Source of the DNA: Eriocheir sinensis
Lineage: Eukaryota; Arthropoda; Malacostraca; Decapoda; Varunidae
DNA: 64,000 nt
Direction: 5' to 3'
Assembly (NCBI RefSeq): GCF_024679095.1
Contig: NC_066549.1
Coordinates: 8,706,714 to 8,770,713 of the forward strand
Part shown: positions 48,441 through 64,000 of the stretch, piece after piece
Layout of the letters: every line of letters starts with the position of its first letter
Position numbering within the stretch: the first letter of the stretch is position 1
Translations under genes and position numbers: made by a program
Notes under the pieces: model-generated
Told to the model about the DNA's origin: nothing
Database searches by the model: none
The model's input: the letters and a program-made list of their open reading frames with translations, nothing else

Positions 48441-49337
48441 GTTTCTGTCCATCCATGAGCATACGTATAAAACTTTTAGTCGTTCTTCCCTCGCAGCGTA
48501 GAGAGAAGGGCTGCCTCCGTCGTATCGTTAGCGGAGCGTGAGGCGTGAGAGGCGAAGGCGAGGTGAAGGGGCGGCCGGAGACGTGAGAGGGGGACTTAGG
48601 GGCAGCAGGAGGACCGAGGGGTGGGTGTGAAGGGTCCTGGATGCCTGAGGTGCAGAGAGCTTGAAGGGTAAGGGAGCGAAGGGTCTGCCAGAAGTAAAAA
48701 TGGAACTCAAATAAAAGAGAGAAAAAAAAATAAACATCCTAAGCTTCCAACGAAAATCTCAAGGACCATTCTGCTCAGAAGATACGGAAAATCTGCTTTA
48801 ATGTATTTGTAAAACGTGCATGAGCAGCATTTAATGTGTGTGTACTAGCTCTGATGCCATGCGCAACGATCACTGTTACAAACGATGCGAATTTTTGGTG
48901 CTTTTGGAACTGCTACATTTTATTTCATCAGTTACAAAAAGAATACACATACTAGGGCAACACAGGGATAACAAGCATCGTCACTCGCGTGTTTCTTGAG
49001 GACTCCTCGTCCGGTGAGGCATCTTGTATGGTACTGAAACTGTGCTATCAGTTATTTGAATTTTGGGGACACTTTGAAGCAAGGGAAAAAAATACGAACG
49101 AAATAATACACGAGAAAATGATGAATAGAACAGTGGGGAAACGCGTGGCTGATGTCTGGAGTGTTTTCAAGTTCTCGAGGTCCATTTCACTTGCAAACTC
49201 AACAATCATTTCACCATTCCGATTCATACGCTCAGTTTCCGTTTGGTGGACGCGAAAGAAACTTTGTCAAGTCGCATCAATGTGGGCCAGATCAATGGAT
49301 TTAGATTCACGCTCTCTTCAAATCATAGTAAAGGTTT
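48441..49337. other. Unannotated stretch
   Basis: No supported gene. The plus frame at 48989-49573 starts in unique sequence but most of its length is (TA)n. Confidence 0.5.
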
Positions 49338-50608
<1,271 letters not shown>

Positions 50609-50664
50609 TGGTGTGTGGAGAAAATGTGATTGTTTGTGTGTGTATTTGTTTGTTTGTGTGTGTT

Positions 50665-51018
<354 letters not shown>

Positions 51019-51019
<1 letters not shown>

Positions 51020-52009
51020 AGGATTAGGGGGTCAGGATGGGGGACATGCCGGTGCGGGGACGGGACGGAGGCTGGCGCAGGAAGGAAAGGAAACACGGAA
51101 TGGGAAATAAACGAGGCAAAGGAGTCGCCCGTCTCGAGTGTTCCCCTTCAGGACGGCTTTCCACCCGCCAAATGACCGGTGTTAGGTGGCTCCGGCCCTG
51201 CAAGGAACTCGAACAACCAATTTTCCATGGCCTTGCCACGAGCACGGGAGAAAACTCGAAATTTTCTCCTTTACATTCAGCGTAAGCAAATTAAAAGATG
51301 CCAGAAGGATATGTGATAAAATCCGCTTTACCAGCAAAAACTGTAGACGTAATATTATTGTACACAACTATTTCAGTGAGTTGGAATATAATTTAAAAAG
51401 TAGAAAAAAACGCTGATTTAGGGCTGCCCATAATCCAGTCAACTGATGACGATGTTTCAATAAAGCATCATTAGATTGAGGGCGACTAAAGAAATGTTGG
51501 TAATATAACGTTAACTAGTGCTGTTAACCATACACCCACATAGTTAGAATGATGCAATTAAAAAATCACAACAACAGCTGGTCCACCCTTGACAAAGTTT
51601 ATCATGGTTCGAGCTCAAGGTGACAACACTAGTTTACCTGCTTAGCAAACTCTGGAGAAGAACAGCTTTGAGTTTCGTTCCCAGGTCGTTCCCAGGAGAA
51701 GACTATCATAATACCACAGAGCCATGTAGTGTCACCAACGGATCGATGATGTTGAGCACAGTGGACAAGTACCTTTGGACCAACAGGACATGGCTAACTC
51801 CCTGTCCGAGTGAAACACCCTCCCCCTGGCCGGTGTTCAGATAGCAGAGGTTAAGGAGACTATAGTAATGATTAAAGTGCGGAAAGGCAGGCGCCATTAG
51901 TAACAACAGTGGGTCTCATTCGGTCGTAACTGCTTTGTGGCACCCAACAATAATACAGCCCAACGAAATATGTTAATGTTCCGAGGAGGGTGCTGTGAAT
52001 TTCAAGGTA
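51019..52009. other. Unannotated stretch
   Basis: No supported gene or repeat. Confidence 0.5.
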
Positions 52010-52130
52010 TGCATTTGTCAAGATCATTTCAAGTTATACATTTATTAAGAATTTGTTTTTGGTGATGAAGCAAAACAAACACAACTGCCTTTGTCAAGAA
52101 TTTGTTTTTGGAAATGCGGCAAAACATACA
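52010..52130. repeat. Short tandem duplication, ~49-bp period
   Basis: The string AAGAATTTGTTTTTGG recurs at 52047 and 52096 within matching context, and a weaker third match lies upstream. Confidence 0.65.
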
Positions 52131-52241
52131 CAACCTCCTCAATGCATCTGTTGAGTAGAATAAATAGCTGGACTCGTGCCTTACTTTATTACGGCGGCGA
52201 TCAGAGGCACTCCGGAGCAAGGGGTGCAGAGAATATCCAGG

Positions 52242-52505
52242 GTAATGGTAAAGTTGGGGGCATACACTAAACTGCGCCTGGCCTCGGTGCTAATCTCCGT
52301 CTCACTGGCCCTTGAGCCTGTGCACAAGGTTACCACAGTTTGCCTTCTAAAGGTTTCTCCCGGTACACATTAAAAAAAACTCCCCAAAAAGGAGGAGGAA
52401 GAGCTGGGTGAGCAGGGCGTCGACTGCTCATGGCCAGGATCGAACATGGACAACAGATTTGTAGCGAGGCTTGATAACAACAACACCAGGCCACGGTTGG
52501 TTACT
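52242..52505 (-). mobile_element. SINE family C, near complete
   Basis: On the minus strand a head with box-B-like TGTTCGATCC (about 52440) precedes the shared body ('aaccttgtgcacaggctc') and tail ('gcctggcctcggtgctaat' on plus), ending near 52242. An A-run (TTTTTTT on minus) lies inside the body at 52371-52380. Confidence 0.75.
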
Positions 52506-53504
<999 letters not shown>

Positions 53505-53866
53505 ATTATGTTACAACATTTTTTCACTCTTGTTCTAAAGCTGTTATTAATTAACCTTGTACCTACAAAGGCACACTAGAGAGGTGCACGTGCTTCATGT
53601 TTCCCGCGTCAATTTGTTGTAATATTTCAATCTCATTCTCATGTAAAAAACATCATACAGTTTTCCCCAAATTTAAGCTGTGTGTCAAAACATGAATTAT
53701 CTGCGACGGGTTCGTGCCGAACACATGACCGGGGGTGTCGGGCGACGAGGCACGGGGCGGGAGGGAGAGTGGCAGGAATGGAAGGCGGGAGTGTGGGTGG
53801 AGGGAGGGAAGGCTAACGAGCTACGAAGAGTGTGGAAAGAGATATGATGAGAGGAGGGCAGCTTGA

Positions 53867-54157
<291 letters not shown>

Positions 54158-54735
54158 GTGGCCTTTCCATACACACTTACTTGTTCAGGCGGGGAGCCCC
54201 TGTTTTTTCCTATTCTTTGATATATAAAAACGAAATAATGAAGGTGTTAACAATGTAATGTGTGATCCAGTCTTCACAACCGCTCAAAAAGACTCACTGA
54301 AAAAAAAGACCTGACATGATAAATATATACAAGTACATATATTATATGAATTCTGAGTTATTGTCTAAAAATACTCCGAAGCAAAGAATATAGGGACTTA
54401 GAGCATTTGTTCAGTTCATTAATTAATTCCTAATAAAAACTGGGACTGAGCATGGAAGATTTTTTTTACGTTTGTTGTCGGTGATGAAATAGTTGGCAAT
54501 ATAACTGAAGAAATATAGGAAACGAAATGTAGGAGAGAATTGTCCTAAAATGAAAACATGAGAAAAATAACCAAAAACTTCCAGTCTGCTTCTGTAATAA
54601 TTAATGTTTTGACTGGAGGGCTCCAAGACGTATACGAAAAAGTGAAATGATTGAATATTAAACTAAAGCTGCCCTCTTAGGATTCTGCAGCACAAAACAA
54701 AGACACATGGACAAGACACGCACTGCTGGAGACTA

Positions 54736-54773
54736 GGGGGGGAGGGGGGATGGGGGGGTGGGTGGGGGGGGGG
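54736..54773 (+). repeat. G-tract, G-quadruplex candidate
   Basis: Five G runs of 7, 6, 7, 3 and 10 are separated by 1-2 bases, meeting the usual four-run G4 pattern several times over. It abuts the TTAGG block. Confidence 0.85.
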
Positions 54774-54774
54774 C

Positions 54775-54801
54775 TAGGTTAGGTTAGGTTAGGTTAGGTT
54801 A
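54775..54801 (+). repeat. Interstitial telomere-type repeat (TTAGG)5
   Basis: TAGGT pentamers repeat without error for 27 bp. TTAGG is the canonical arthropod telomere unit. The array is too short for a telomere and lies inside ordinary sequence, so it is an interstitial telomeric site or a pentanucleotide microsatellite. Confidence 0.85.
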
Positions 54802-55006
54802 CATAAATCAAAAGCAGAAAATGAAAAAAAAAAAGTTTCCAACAATAGAAAAGTCAGTGCATAGGAATAGATTACAAGGACAGTGGAGAGATGGATAGGT
54901 TTGAAAGGTCACGGGCTTAGAATGCATTAACAAGAAAGGTCAACTGTGATGCCGATAGTTTCTCTTTTTTTTCTGACAATGGTTTTGATGATACTGTCGA
55001 TATTGG

Positions 55007-56317
<1,311 letters not shown>

Positions 56318-56324
56318 GCGCACA

Positions 56325-56415
<91 letters not shown>

Positions 56416-56446
56416 ACACACACACACACACACACACATACACAGC
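56318..56446. repeat. (CA)n microsatellite
   Basis: CGCA units at the left end grade into CA, with GTACA and TACA interruptions on the right. Confidence 0.95.
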
Positions 56447-57094
56447 CTCTCAGCGTGTGGGCATGTGAGCCTAACGAGACTCTGCCTTGTCCCGCCACGC
56501 CCACTGCCTCAGTGGCGGGCGTCATCCCGTCGCCGCCATCCACACTAATGATGCGGCTGTGCAGAGTCTGGAGCGGCGGGTGAGCACACGAAATCCACTA
56601 ATGGGGGAGCTTGAGTTTACTCCGTGGATAAAACGACTCACTACAAGGCCGCGGTAATTGACTTGCCAAGTAGTAAAGCAGTTTCAAATGGAATAGATAT
56701 ATAAATCAAATGAGGACGGATGAAGGTAAGGAGACACTTGCCTTGCTAAACTACTAGTTGCACGCAGGCAACTAAAGACAGATTCATCTTTAACCTTAAA
56801 CGGTTAATTCTTCGATCAGTGCGGCGAGGCGTGAGTGGCGAAGTGTTTGAACGGAATGTGTCGTCATAACTGAAGACTTTCTATACCTAAAATTCGCCTT
56901 TCGAGAACCACCGCTATACTAACCTGAGAAAACAGTGTGCAATGAATGTGAAAATGTAATACTGGACTCGGGAACGTTTGCCTTGCTGGGGCAACACGAG
57001 ATAAAAAGAGCCTCAGCCACAGCCGCTCTACTAACAGTGTTGGTTGTGTAATGTCTCAAGCCGCAGATAAGGACCTCGAAGACATGCAGCCGTG

Positions 57095-57175
57095 GGGCAC
57101 CCTGTGGCTTGCCGGTGTAGAGTCCACCTCGCCTTTGAAGGTCCCGGGTTCGTTTCCCATGTAGGTTTTTGGACA
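57095..57175 (+). mobile_element. Possible tRNA-derived SINE head
   Basis: Box A-like TGGCTTGCCGGTGTAGA (about 57103) and box B-like GGTTCGTTTCC (about 57148) are spaced as in tRNA genes. Anticodon-arm pairing is poor and no second copy is present here, so the call is tentative. Confidence 0.4.
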
Positions 57176-58060
<885 letters not shown>

Positions 58061-58088
58061 CCCTACACGCACACACACACATACACAC

Positions 58089-58927
<839 letters not shown>

Positions 58928-59065
58928 CTTATTCCTATTCTGTTTACATTCCTATTCTGTTTACATTCCCGACAAGTCACCATTCGGAGGGACAATGATG
59001 ACGCGCCATGATCACGGGTATCCAGCAACTGAAGCGCCAATGGGGTATAATCAGAGCTGCGACGG

Positions 59066-59130
59066 AAGATGAGCACCGAGGCCACGCGCAGCTATAGCGT
59101 ATGCCCCCAACATTACTTTACTTTAGAAGG
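59066..59130 (+). mobile_element. SINE family C, 3' fragment in plus orientation
   Basis: Reads 'gatgagcaccgaggccacgc' and 'agcgtatgcccccaac', the 3' tail of family C. It is the only plus-oriented copy and is strongly 5'-truncated. Confidence 0.7.
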
Positions 59131-60284
59131 AAAGGAATTGTAAATGCGATTGTAACTGAGCGTTTAACTTCAAAATTTAAGTGACAAACTGTACTGACCA
59201 CAAAGCTTAAGTTTAGTATAGTAAACATTATTTTTCAGTGTCAGAGCAGATTTTGGTGACAACATTGAAGTAAGACCATGTAAAGAAGCTTGTTTGTAAC
59301 CTGAGTGTCACCTGAATTTTGTGCTGGTTTAGGCACCCGTAGACATGTTCTGCAGTTGTCTGACTGTTCTTGAAAGCATAAAACGGATTGTTTTGCGCTC
59401 TGTTGAAGTATTTAAAACTAAATACAGTATAAATTAGAATGTTTGCTCGGTGTTTCGAAGTAATTGTAATTGCAGTTGTAATTTGTGATACAGATGAAAT
59501 CATTTTAATTGACATTTTTCCTGAATATCTGGAGGCGTAATTAAATTTTAATAGTAATGTGTGATTATCCTGAAGCAGCGACTGTAGTTGAAATTGTATT
59601 TGAAAATCTGAAAGAGTAATTTTACCTTTAATTGTGATTGACTTTTAATTATTTAATTACCACAACACTGGTTGCCAGGCTCTCTGCCGTTAGGCAGACG
59701 GATCTTCAGTCGGTGGATTCTCCTCATTAAGACGTATCGACCAGAGATAAAAACCTTGACCAAGGCTGTACAATGAGAGCTAGGAAGTGCCCAAAGAGAA
59801 GTGAATATCTAGCACAGTGATTGGAGTCACTAGAATGGTTAGAAAAATGCAAACTACATGTGGATAAGAATACACACAAAAGTAGCCCCTATAACAGTCT
59901 TTTAAAATGAAGGAATGGTAATGGTTAGGACACTTATGTAGGAGACAGGACAACAAATAGACAAAAAGAGACATACTAGTTGTAGATAAGTGGTATAAAA
60001 TGATCCACAGGAAAGGCCGTTCACCAAGTATTAGCGCTGTCAAATTTAATTTTAAAAGCTTGCCGTGATACATGATTTTAATATGTCTCATACTGCCCCT
60101 CCCCCCACCCTGCTCCTATTTGCCCAAGTCGCTGAAATTAGGGACCGATTGATGATCTGGACAGAATTTAGGTACAGCCTCTCGGCGATGGCTGAAAATT
60201 GCCAGCTGTTAGGTGAGACCTGAACCTGGGCCTTTAGGGTCACCACGTGCTTCCGTCGATCCCTCGATCACATACCTATATATT
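59131..60284. other. AT-rich unannotated stretch
   Basis: No supported gene or repeat. Confidence 0.5.
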
Positions 60285-60801
60285 TTTTTTTTTTACAGCA
60301 AAGGAGGCAGCTCAAGGGCAAAAACATAAACATAAACAAAAAAGCTCCGAACAAAGGCAGAGAGAAAGAGAGGACAATCTCGGGTGAAGAAGGGTTTTTA
60401 CACTCCTCTTGAAGGAGTTTAACTTGAGGGGAGGAGGAAAAACATACAAAGGAAGGCTATTCTAGAGTTTACCAATGGAAGGGATAAAAGAATATGGAAG
60501 CTGGTTTACTCTTGCATAAGCGATCTGGATAAAATAGGGATGAGCAAAAGTAGAGTCGTTTGCAGCGAGGCCGCGGAAGGGGGGGAGACATGCAGTTAGA
60601 AAGTTCAGAAGAGCAGTCAACATGAAAGTATCGATAGAAAATAGAGAAGAGCTGCAATATTGCGGTGGAATTTCAGAGGTACGAGACTGCTGGTAAGAGG
60701 AAGGGAGTTTATGAGTTTCTGACTCCACTCTGCATAGTGCAGCTGTGTGTGTGGAGCCCCCCACACATGAGATACATACTCCAGAGCAGGGCGGACAAGA
60801 C

Positions 60802-60805
<4 letters not shown>
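60285..60805 (-). mobile_element. Jockey/CR1-type LINE, decayed 3' end (family L)
   Basis: On the minus strand, conserved pieces appear in order but in different frames. First comes [15 protein letters not shown]. Then [13 protein letters not shown], after a shift at a C6 run near 60758-60764. Then [16 protein letters not shown] and finally FAHPYFIQIAYARVNQ with SFIPSIGKL. A TAG stop follows where the copy at 35.4 kb has tryptophan (GKLWNNLP). Beyond the stop the frame still resembles the family (NSLPLYVFPPPLKLNSFKRS). A 3' UTR with 'gcccttgagctgcctcc' and poly(A) ends it. Several frameshifts plus a nonsense codon mean it is dead. Confidence 0.8.
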
Positions 60806-60835
<30 letters not shown>

Positions 60836-60924
60836 ATATATATCTATATCTCTATCTATATATATATATCTATATATCTCTCTCTATCTATCTATATATC
60901 TCTCTCTCTCTCTATATCTATATA

Positions 60925-60997
<73 letters not shown>
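60802..60997. repeat. (TA)n / (TATC)n microsatellite
   Basis: TA dinucleotides mixed with TATCTA and TCTCTC patches, then a perfect TA block (60921-60997). Confidence 0.95.
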
Positions 60998-61001
<4 letters not shown>

Positions 61002-61039
61002 TTCACCGAAGACATATGTGTAGAATTACTATTACTATT

Positions 61040-61079
61040 TTACATCTTCACACAAGTGATCACTTGTGTGAAGATGTAA
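61040..61079. repeat. Perfect 40-bp palindrome nested in a larger inverted repeat
   Basis: TTACATCTTCACACAAGTGA is followed with no spacer by its exact complement. Outside it, TGTGTAGAATTAC (61017-61029) pairs with GTAATTCTACACA (61124-61136). The right outer arm merges into the (CA)n array. Confidence 0.95.
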
Positions 61080-61128
61080 TATACGAAAGTTCTAACTAAT
61101 ACTTCTCTTTCCTGTCAATAGTGGTAAT

Positions 61129-61286
<158 letters not shown>

Positions 61287-61288
<2 letters not shown>

Positions 61289-63808
61289 GGAGACATTACT
61301 AAGTACATATCATATATAAATTAAGAGCTAATACATCTACACATACACATATGTATAGTGAAAGTTGATAGTTTCTTATCATCTTTAGTATAATCTTCAA
61401 CGCCTAGTGATTGCTCGTGTCTTGTTCTGGGCAAATATTTACCACCAACACACGATACGTTTCAGGTCCCTCAAGAAATCATGAGCCACATCTATAAACA
61501 CTACTGGCTGTCTTTCTTCGAAGGACATTATATTGCCCGTGACTCTTTTCCACTCGGGGTACAAACAGATGGCCAGTTGTTGAGGCTGTGCTGTGGGCGT
61601 TTACTTGACCTCTCCGCTCCTCCTCCAGTATAACAGAGTGTGTGCTTTGTTGCACTTCTCCTCACAGCAGGACAGGAGAAAGATAATATTACCTGTAGCG
61701 GAGCTAATGGGTTAATGCTGCCAATAAAATGCAGAAAAAAAACTGGTTGCAGAGCAAAACTGCTTTGTAACTTTTTCTCTTAAAAGTATTTAAAGCCGCA
61801 GTTTACAACTCTGTACTTTATCAAGAGTGACTTTGCTGCCCTTTATTTACAGTGATATAAGAAATAATAGATTTTGTCAGATGACCAATACACGAACAAA
61901 CAAAAGAACCGCACTCTAGACACTCAAAAGAAAAAAGAACGTCTCTGAGAGTTGTTGTTATCCGCTAATACGATAAAACTACAAAACATTGTCCTTTCAA
62001 ATTTCTAATAAAGCTTTATCGACCATTTTGTATCAACAGAGTCGAAGAAATTAAACATCACTTTGAATAAATTATAAGTGTTGCGGTTAAGCATTCCATT
62101 AATATTAACGGGAAAAAAGTATTACTGTTACCATTTTGGGGAAAAACTGCATGGATCAAACATTTGAAAAGACACAAGCTATGCTGCATCTGTAAGGAAG
62201 TTATTTATTTGAATACATAAAATGACTAGAAAAGAATCCCATTTCTCCCTAATGGTTGTATGATAGATCAAATTGTACAACACTGACTGGATGACTGGGA
62301 TGATGGAGAGGTGCAGAGGGAAGGAAACCCGGAGACTGAAAAAAACTTGTTTGTTCTGTTCCCAGCCTAAACCGATCCGGAAACACGTAGCGAAGACTGT
62401 GCTTAGGGAGAGAATAGAAGTCTTTCAGGCGGTACAGCAAGTTATATAGAAAGTAAACACTTCTAAAATCTTGCGAGCTTTTATCTTGAAGGTACCGATC
62501 AGTACGCCCTCCTAACATCTCCACACATGACGTGGATTCAGTATGTTTCGTAGCCAGGAGAAGGTAATGTAACTATTTGGTTTCGTAAAGAATATTACAT
62601 TCCAAAATGTCACTAATATTTTAAGTATTCTTTTTCTTGTGCAAAACATTCAATAAACAACAGAATCAAAATATGAAAACACGTTCATATTTTTTACGAC
62701 AACGTCGGCCAGGCGCAGGAAGCCCGCGCCAATACACCGGTTAAAGACCCGATTTGTATGCCATTCTTCATTCTGGGTGTGGGTGCTCTTCCCCAGTCAT
62801 TGTAAGCAAAGTATTCTGGGTCTGGGTGTGCTTGGGAGGGCCATTGCTTGAAATGTTTGGGGCAGACACGTGAAGGTTATGTTCCTCTCCAAGACACACT
62901 TCTGTACATTCGTTTCGCATGATTTTCGTCTCCATGGTTGTGTTTTATGGGATAGAAGTGTTCCCCTGTCCTTCAGCTTATTCATACATGGGTATCTGTC
63001 TACTCTCTTCCATATAGAAAACTTGCAGTCGGCAAGAGCACATGAATGTGCTGGCATGTTCCTCGCATTAGCATTTCACATCCAAAACCCCCGCGCTAAG
63101 TCGCGTGATGTTTGCGTGCGTCTGGTAGCAACCCGCGCCATGTTGCGGGTATCAGATTTATTAATAGAATAAGCATGTTTTTACTACACAAAGCAGGTGA
63201 TGTCACTTATTCCGACTTTCATGAGCTTTCATATTTATCTATTTACATTTACTTGGAATTTTACCAGTGACAGATTTTGTAAATGTTAAATACACTGGAA
63301 GTTCACTCAGTTTTGTGAATCAGAAACCAAAGAAATATTACCAGTGTGTGTATAAAATAAATATAAAGAATAAATACAAAGATAAGCACATACGTTGATT
63401 TAACTCTTGAATGTTTCGTGGGAGGCATATATAAATAAACCAAAAAAATCAAGAGAGGTTTAAGTCTACTACCCTCACTTGAGACACAAAAACTGTGCCT
63501 CCACCAAGATTATACCGCTCGAGCCCAGTGGGAGTGTTGGACGATGTGGCGATTATCGGAAGAAACATTATTGTGACACATGCTTAGGGCGCTCTTTTCA
63601 TTATGTATATAAATGTATGGTTTTTTTTACATCCCTCATTTCACTGGATAACACTGACAATATGCTTCATTTTGCCCCAGAAAAAAATGTCGAGCATATC
63701 AACAAGGTGAAGGCGTCGAGACAGGTGGAGGAATACAAATGTCAGTTATGGCTGCTCTTAACACGTCCGTTGCGATTGGCACAGATTTGGTTTTCACTAG
63801 TAGCCTCA
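61287..63808. other. Long unannotated stretch
   Basis: About 2.5 kb, the longest stretch without simple repeats. Minus frames at 62249-62524 and 62797-63057 and a plus frame at 62870-63172 have no recognisable domain. If a host exon exists in the window, this is a reasonable place to look with RNA data. Confidence 0.5.
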
Positions 63809-64000
63809 TAACATATACTCTCAGGTCTTTCTCTGCCTCTGTGGTGGATAGTGGAGTGTTTCCCATGTGGTATTGGTGTGCTGGATATCCCCTCCCAAGG
63901 TGCAGGACTATACAGTTTTCTTCATTGAATTGTAGCAGCCACTTTTTGTTACATAACTGTAGCTTGGTGATGTCTTCTTATAGGAAATCCGCAGTCAAGG
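63809..64000 (-). mobile_element. LINE reverse-transcriptase fragment running off the right edge
   Basis: Read on the minus strand from 64000, one frame gives EDITKLQLCNKKWLLQFNEE followed by NCIVLHLGRGYP, HQYHMGN and STTEAEKDLRVYV. This is the KW.L.FN..KC.VLH.G...EKDL.V block that lies C-terminal to the catalytic motifs in Jockey/CR1-type reverse transcriptases. A TAA stop precedes EDITKLQ in the same frame and similarity ends abruptly near 63809. It is therefore a broken copy whose 5' part lies outside the window. Whether it belongs to family L cannot be decided. Confidence 0.75.

Noticed and set aside
62797..63057. Minus-strand 86-codon Cys-containing frame, considered as a zinc-finger (THAP-like) exon
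   Set aside because: Spacing of Cys and His does not fit a C2CH THAP pattern and no flanking splice sites were convincing.

Overview
This window looks like non-coding, repeat-dominated nuclear DNA from an arthropod, most likely a decapod crustacean and probably a crab. Four things point there: an extreme density of dinucleotide microsatellites; a short block of the arthropod telomere motif TTAGG; several tRNA-derived SINE families of a type I associate with crab genomic clones; and truncated Jockey/CR1-type LINE copies. The species call is inference. No host protein-coding gene, rRNA or functional tRNA could be supported. Almost every long open frame is a translation of (CA)n, (GA)n, (TA)n, (TAG)n or a short minisatellite unit, and these are not reported as genes. 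The only protein-like sequence is retrotransposon debris at about 2.7-3.1 kb, 35.4-35.7 kb, 60.4-60.8 kb and 63.8-64.0 kb.

Layout. 0-8 kb: a retroelement C-terminal fragment (2.7-3.1 kb), a large (GT)n array, a G-rich 24-bp minisatellite, a crab-type SINE, two LINE 3' tails and a 227-bp (AT)n array. 8-20 kb: a 34-bp minisatellite (15 units), SINE tails, a 255-bp Harbinger-like MITE and two families of 150-160-bp tandem repeats. 20-30 kb: a second copy of the MITE in opposite orientation, more LINE and SINE tails, two tRNA-derived SINEs separated and flanked by (AC)n (27.7-28.4 kb), and a double hairpin of two nearly perfect inverted repeats (29.6-29.8 kb). 30-45 kb: a complete SINE (30.0-30.3 kb), TCTA and pyrimidine arrays, a LINE 3' end with its coding tail, an 18 x 34-bp minisatellite, a 700-bp polypurine tract, an 18 x 26-bp minisatellite that appears to have grown inside a SINE, and a (TAG)n array followed by a terminal-inverted-repeat element carrying a dozen perfect nuclear-receptor half sites. 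45-64 kb: tandem repeats, very long (AT)n, (AG)n, (GT)n and (CA)n arrays, a G-tract joined to (TTAGG)5, a 40-bp perfect palindrome, a frameshifted LINE copy and a LINE reverse-transcriptase fragment running off the right edge.

Nothing here works together as a pathway. The coherent story is genome dynamics. Retroelement 3' ends coincide with (AC)n arrays. One SINE segment seems to have been amplified into a minisatellite. MITE copies show the TWA target duplications of PIF/Harbinger elements. The 29.6-kb locus looks like a tandem duplication whose middle was inverted. Coordinates of arrays are counted by eye and may be off by a few bases.
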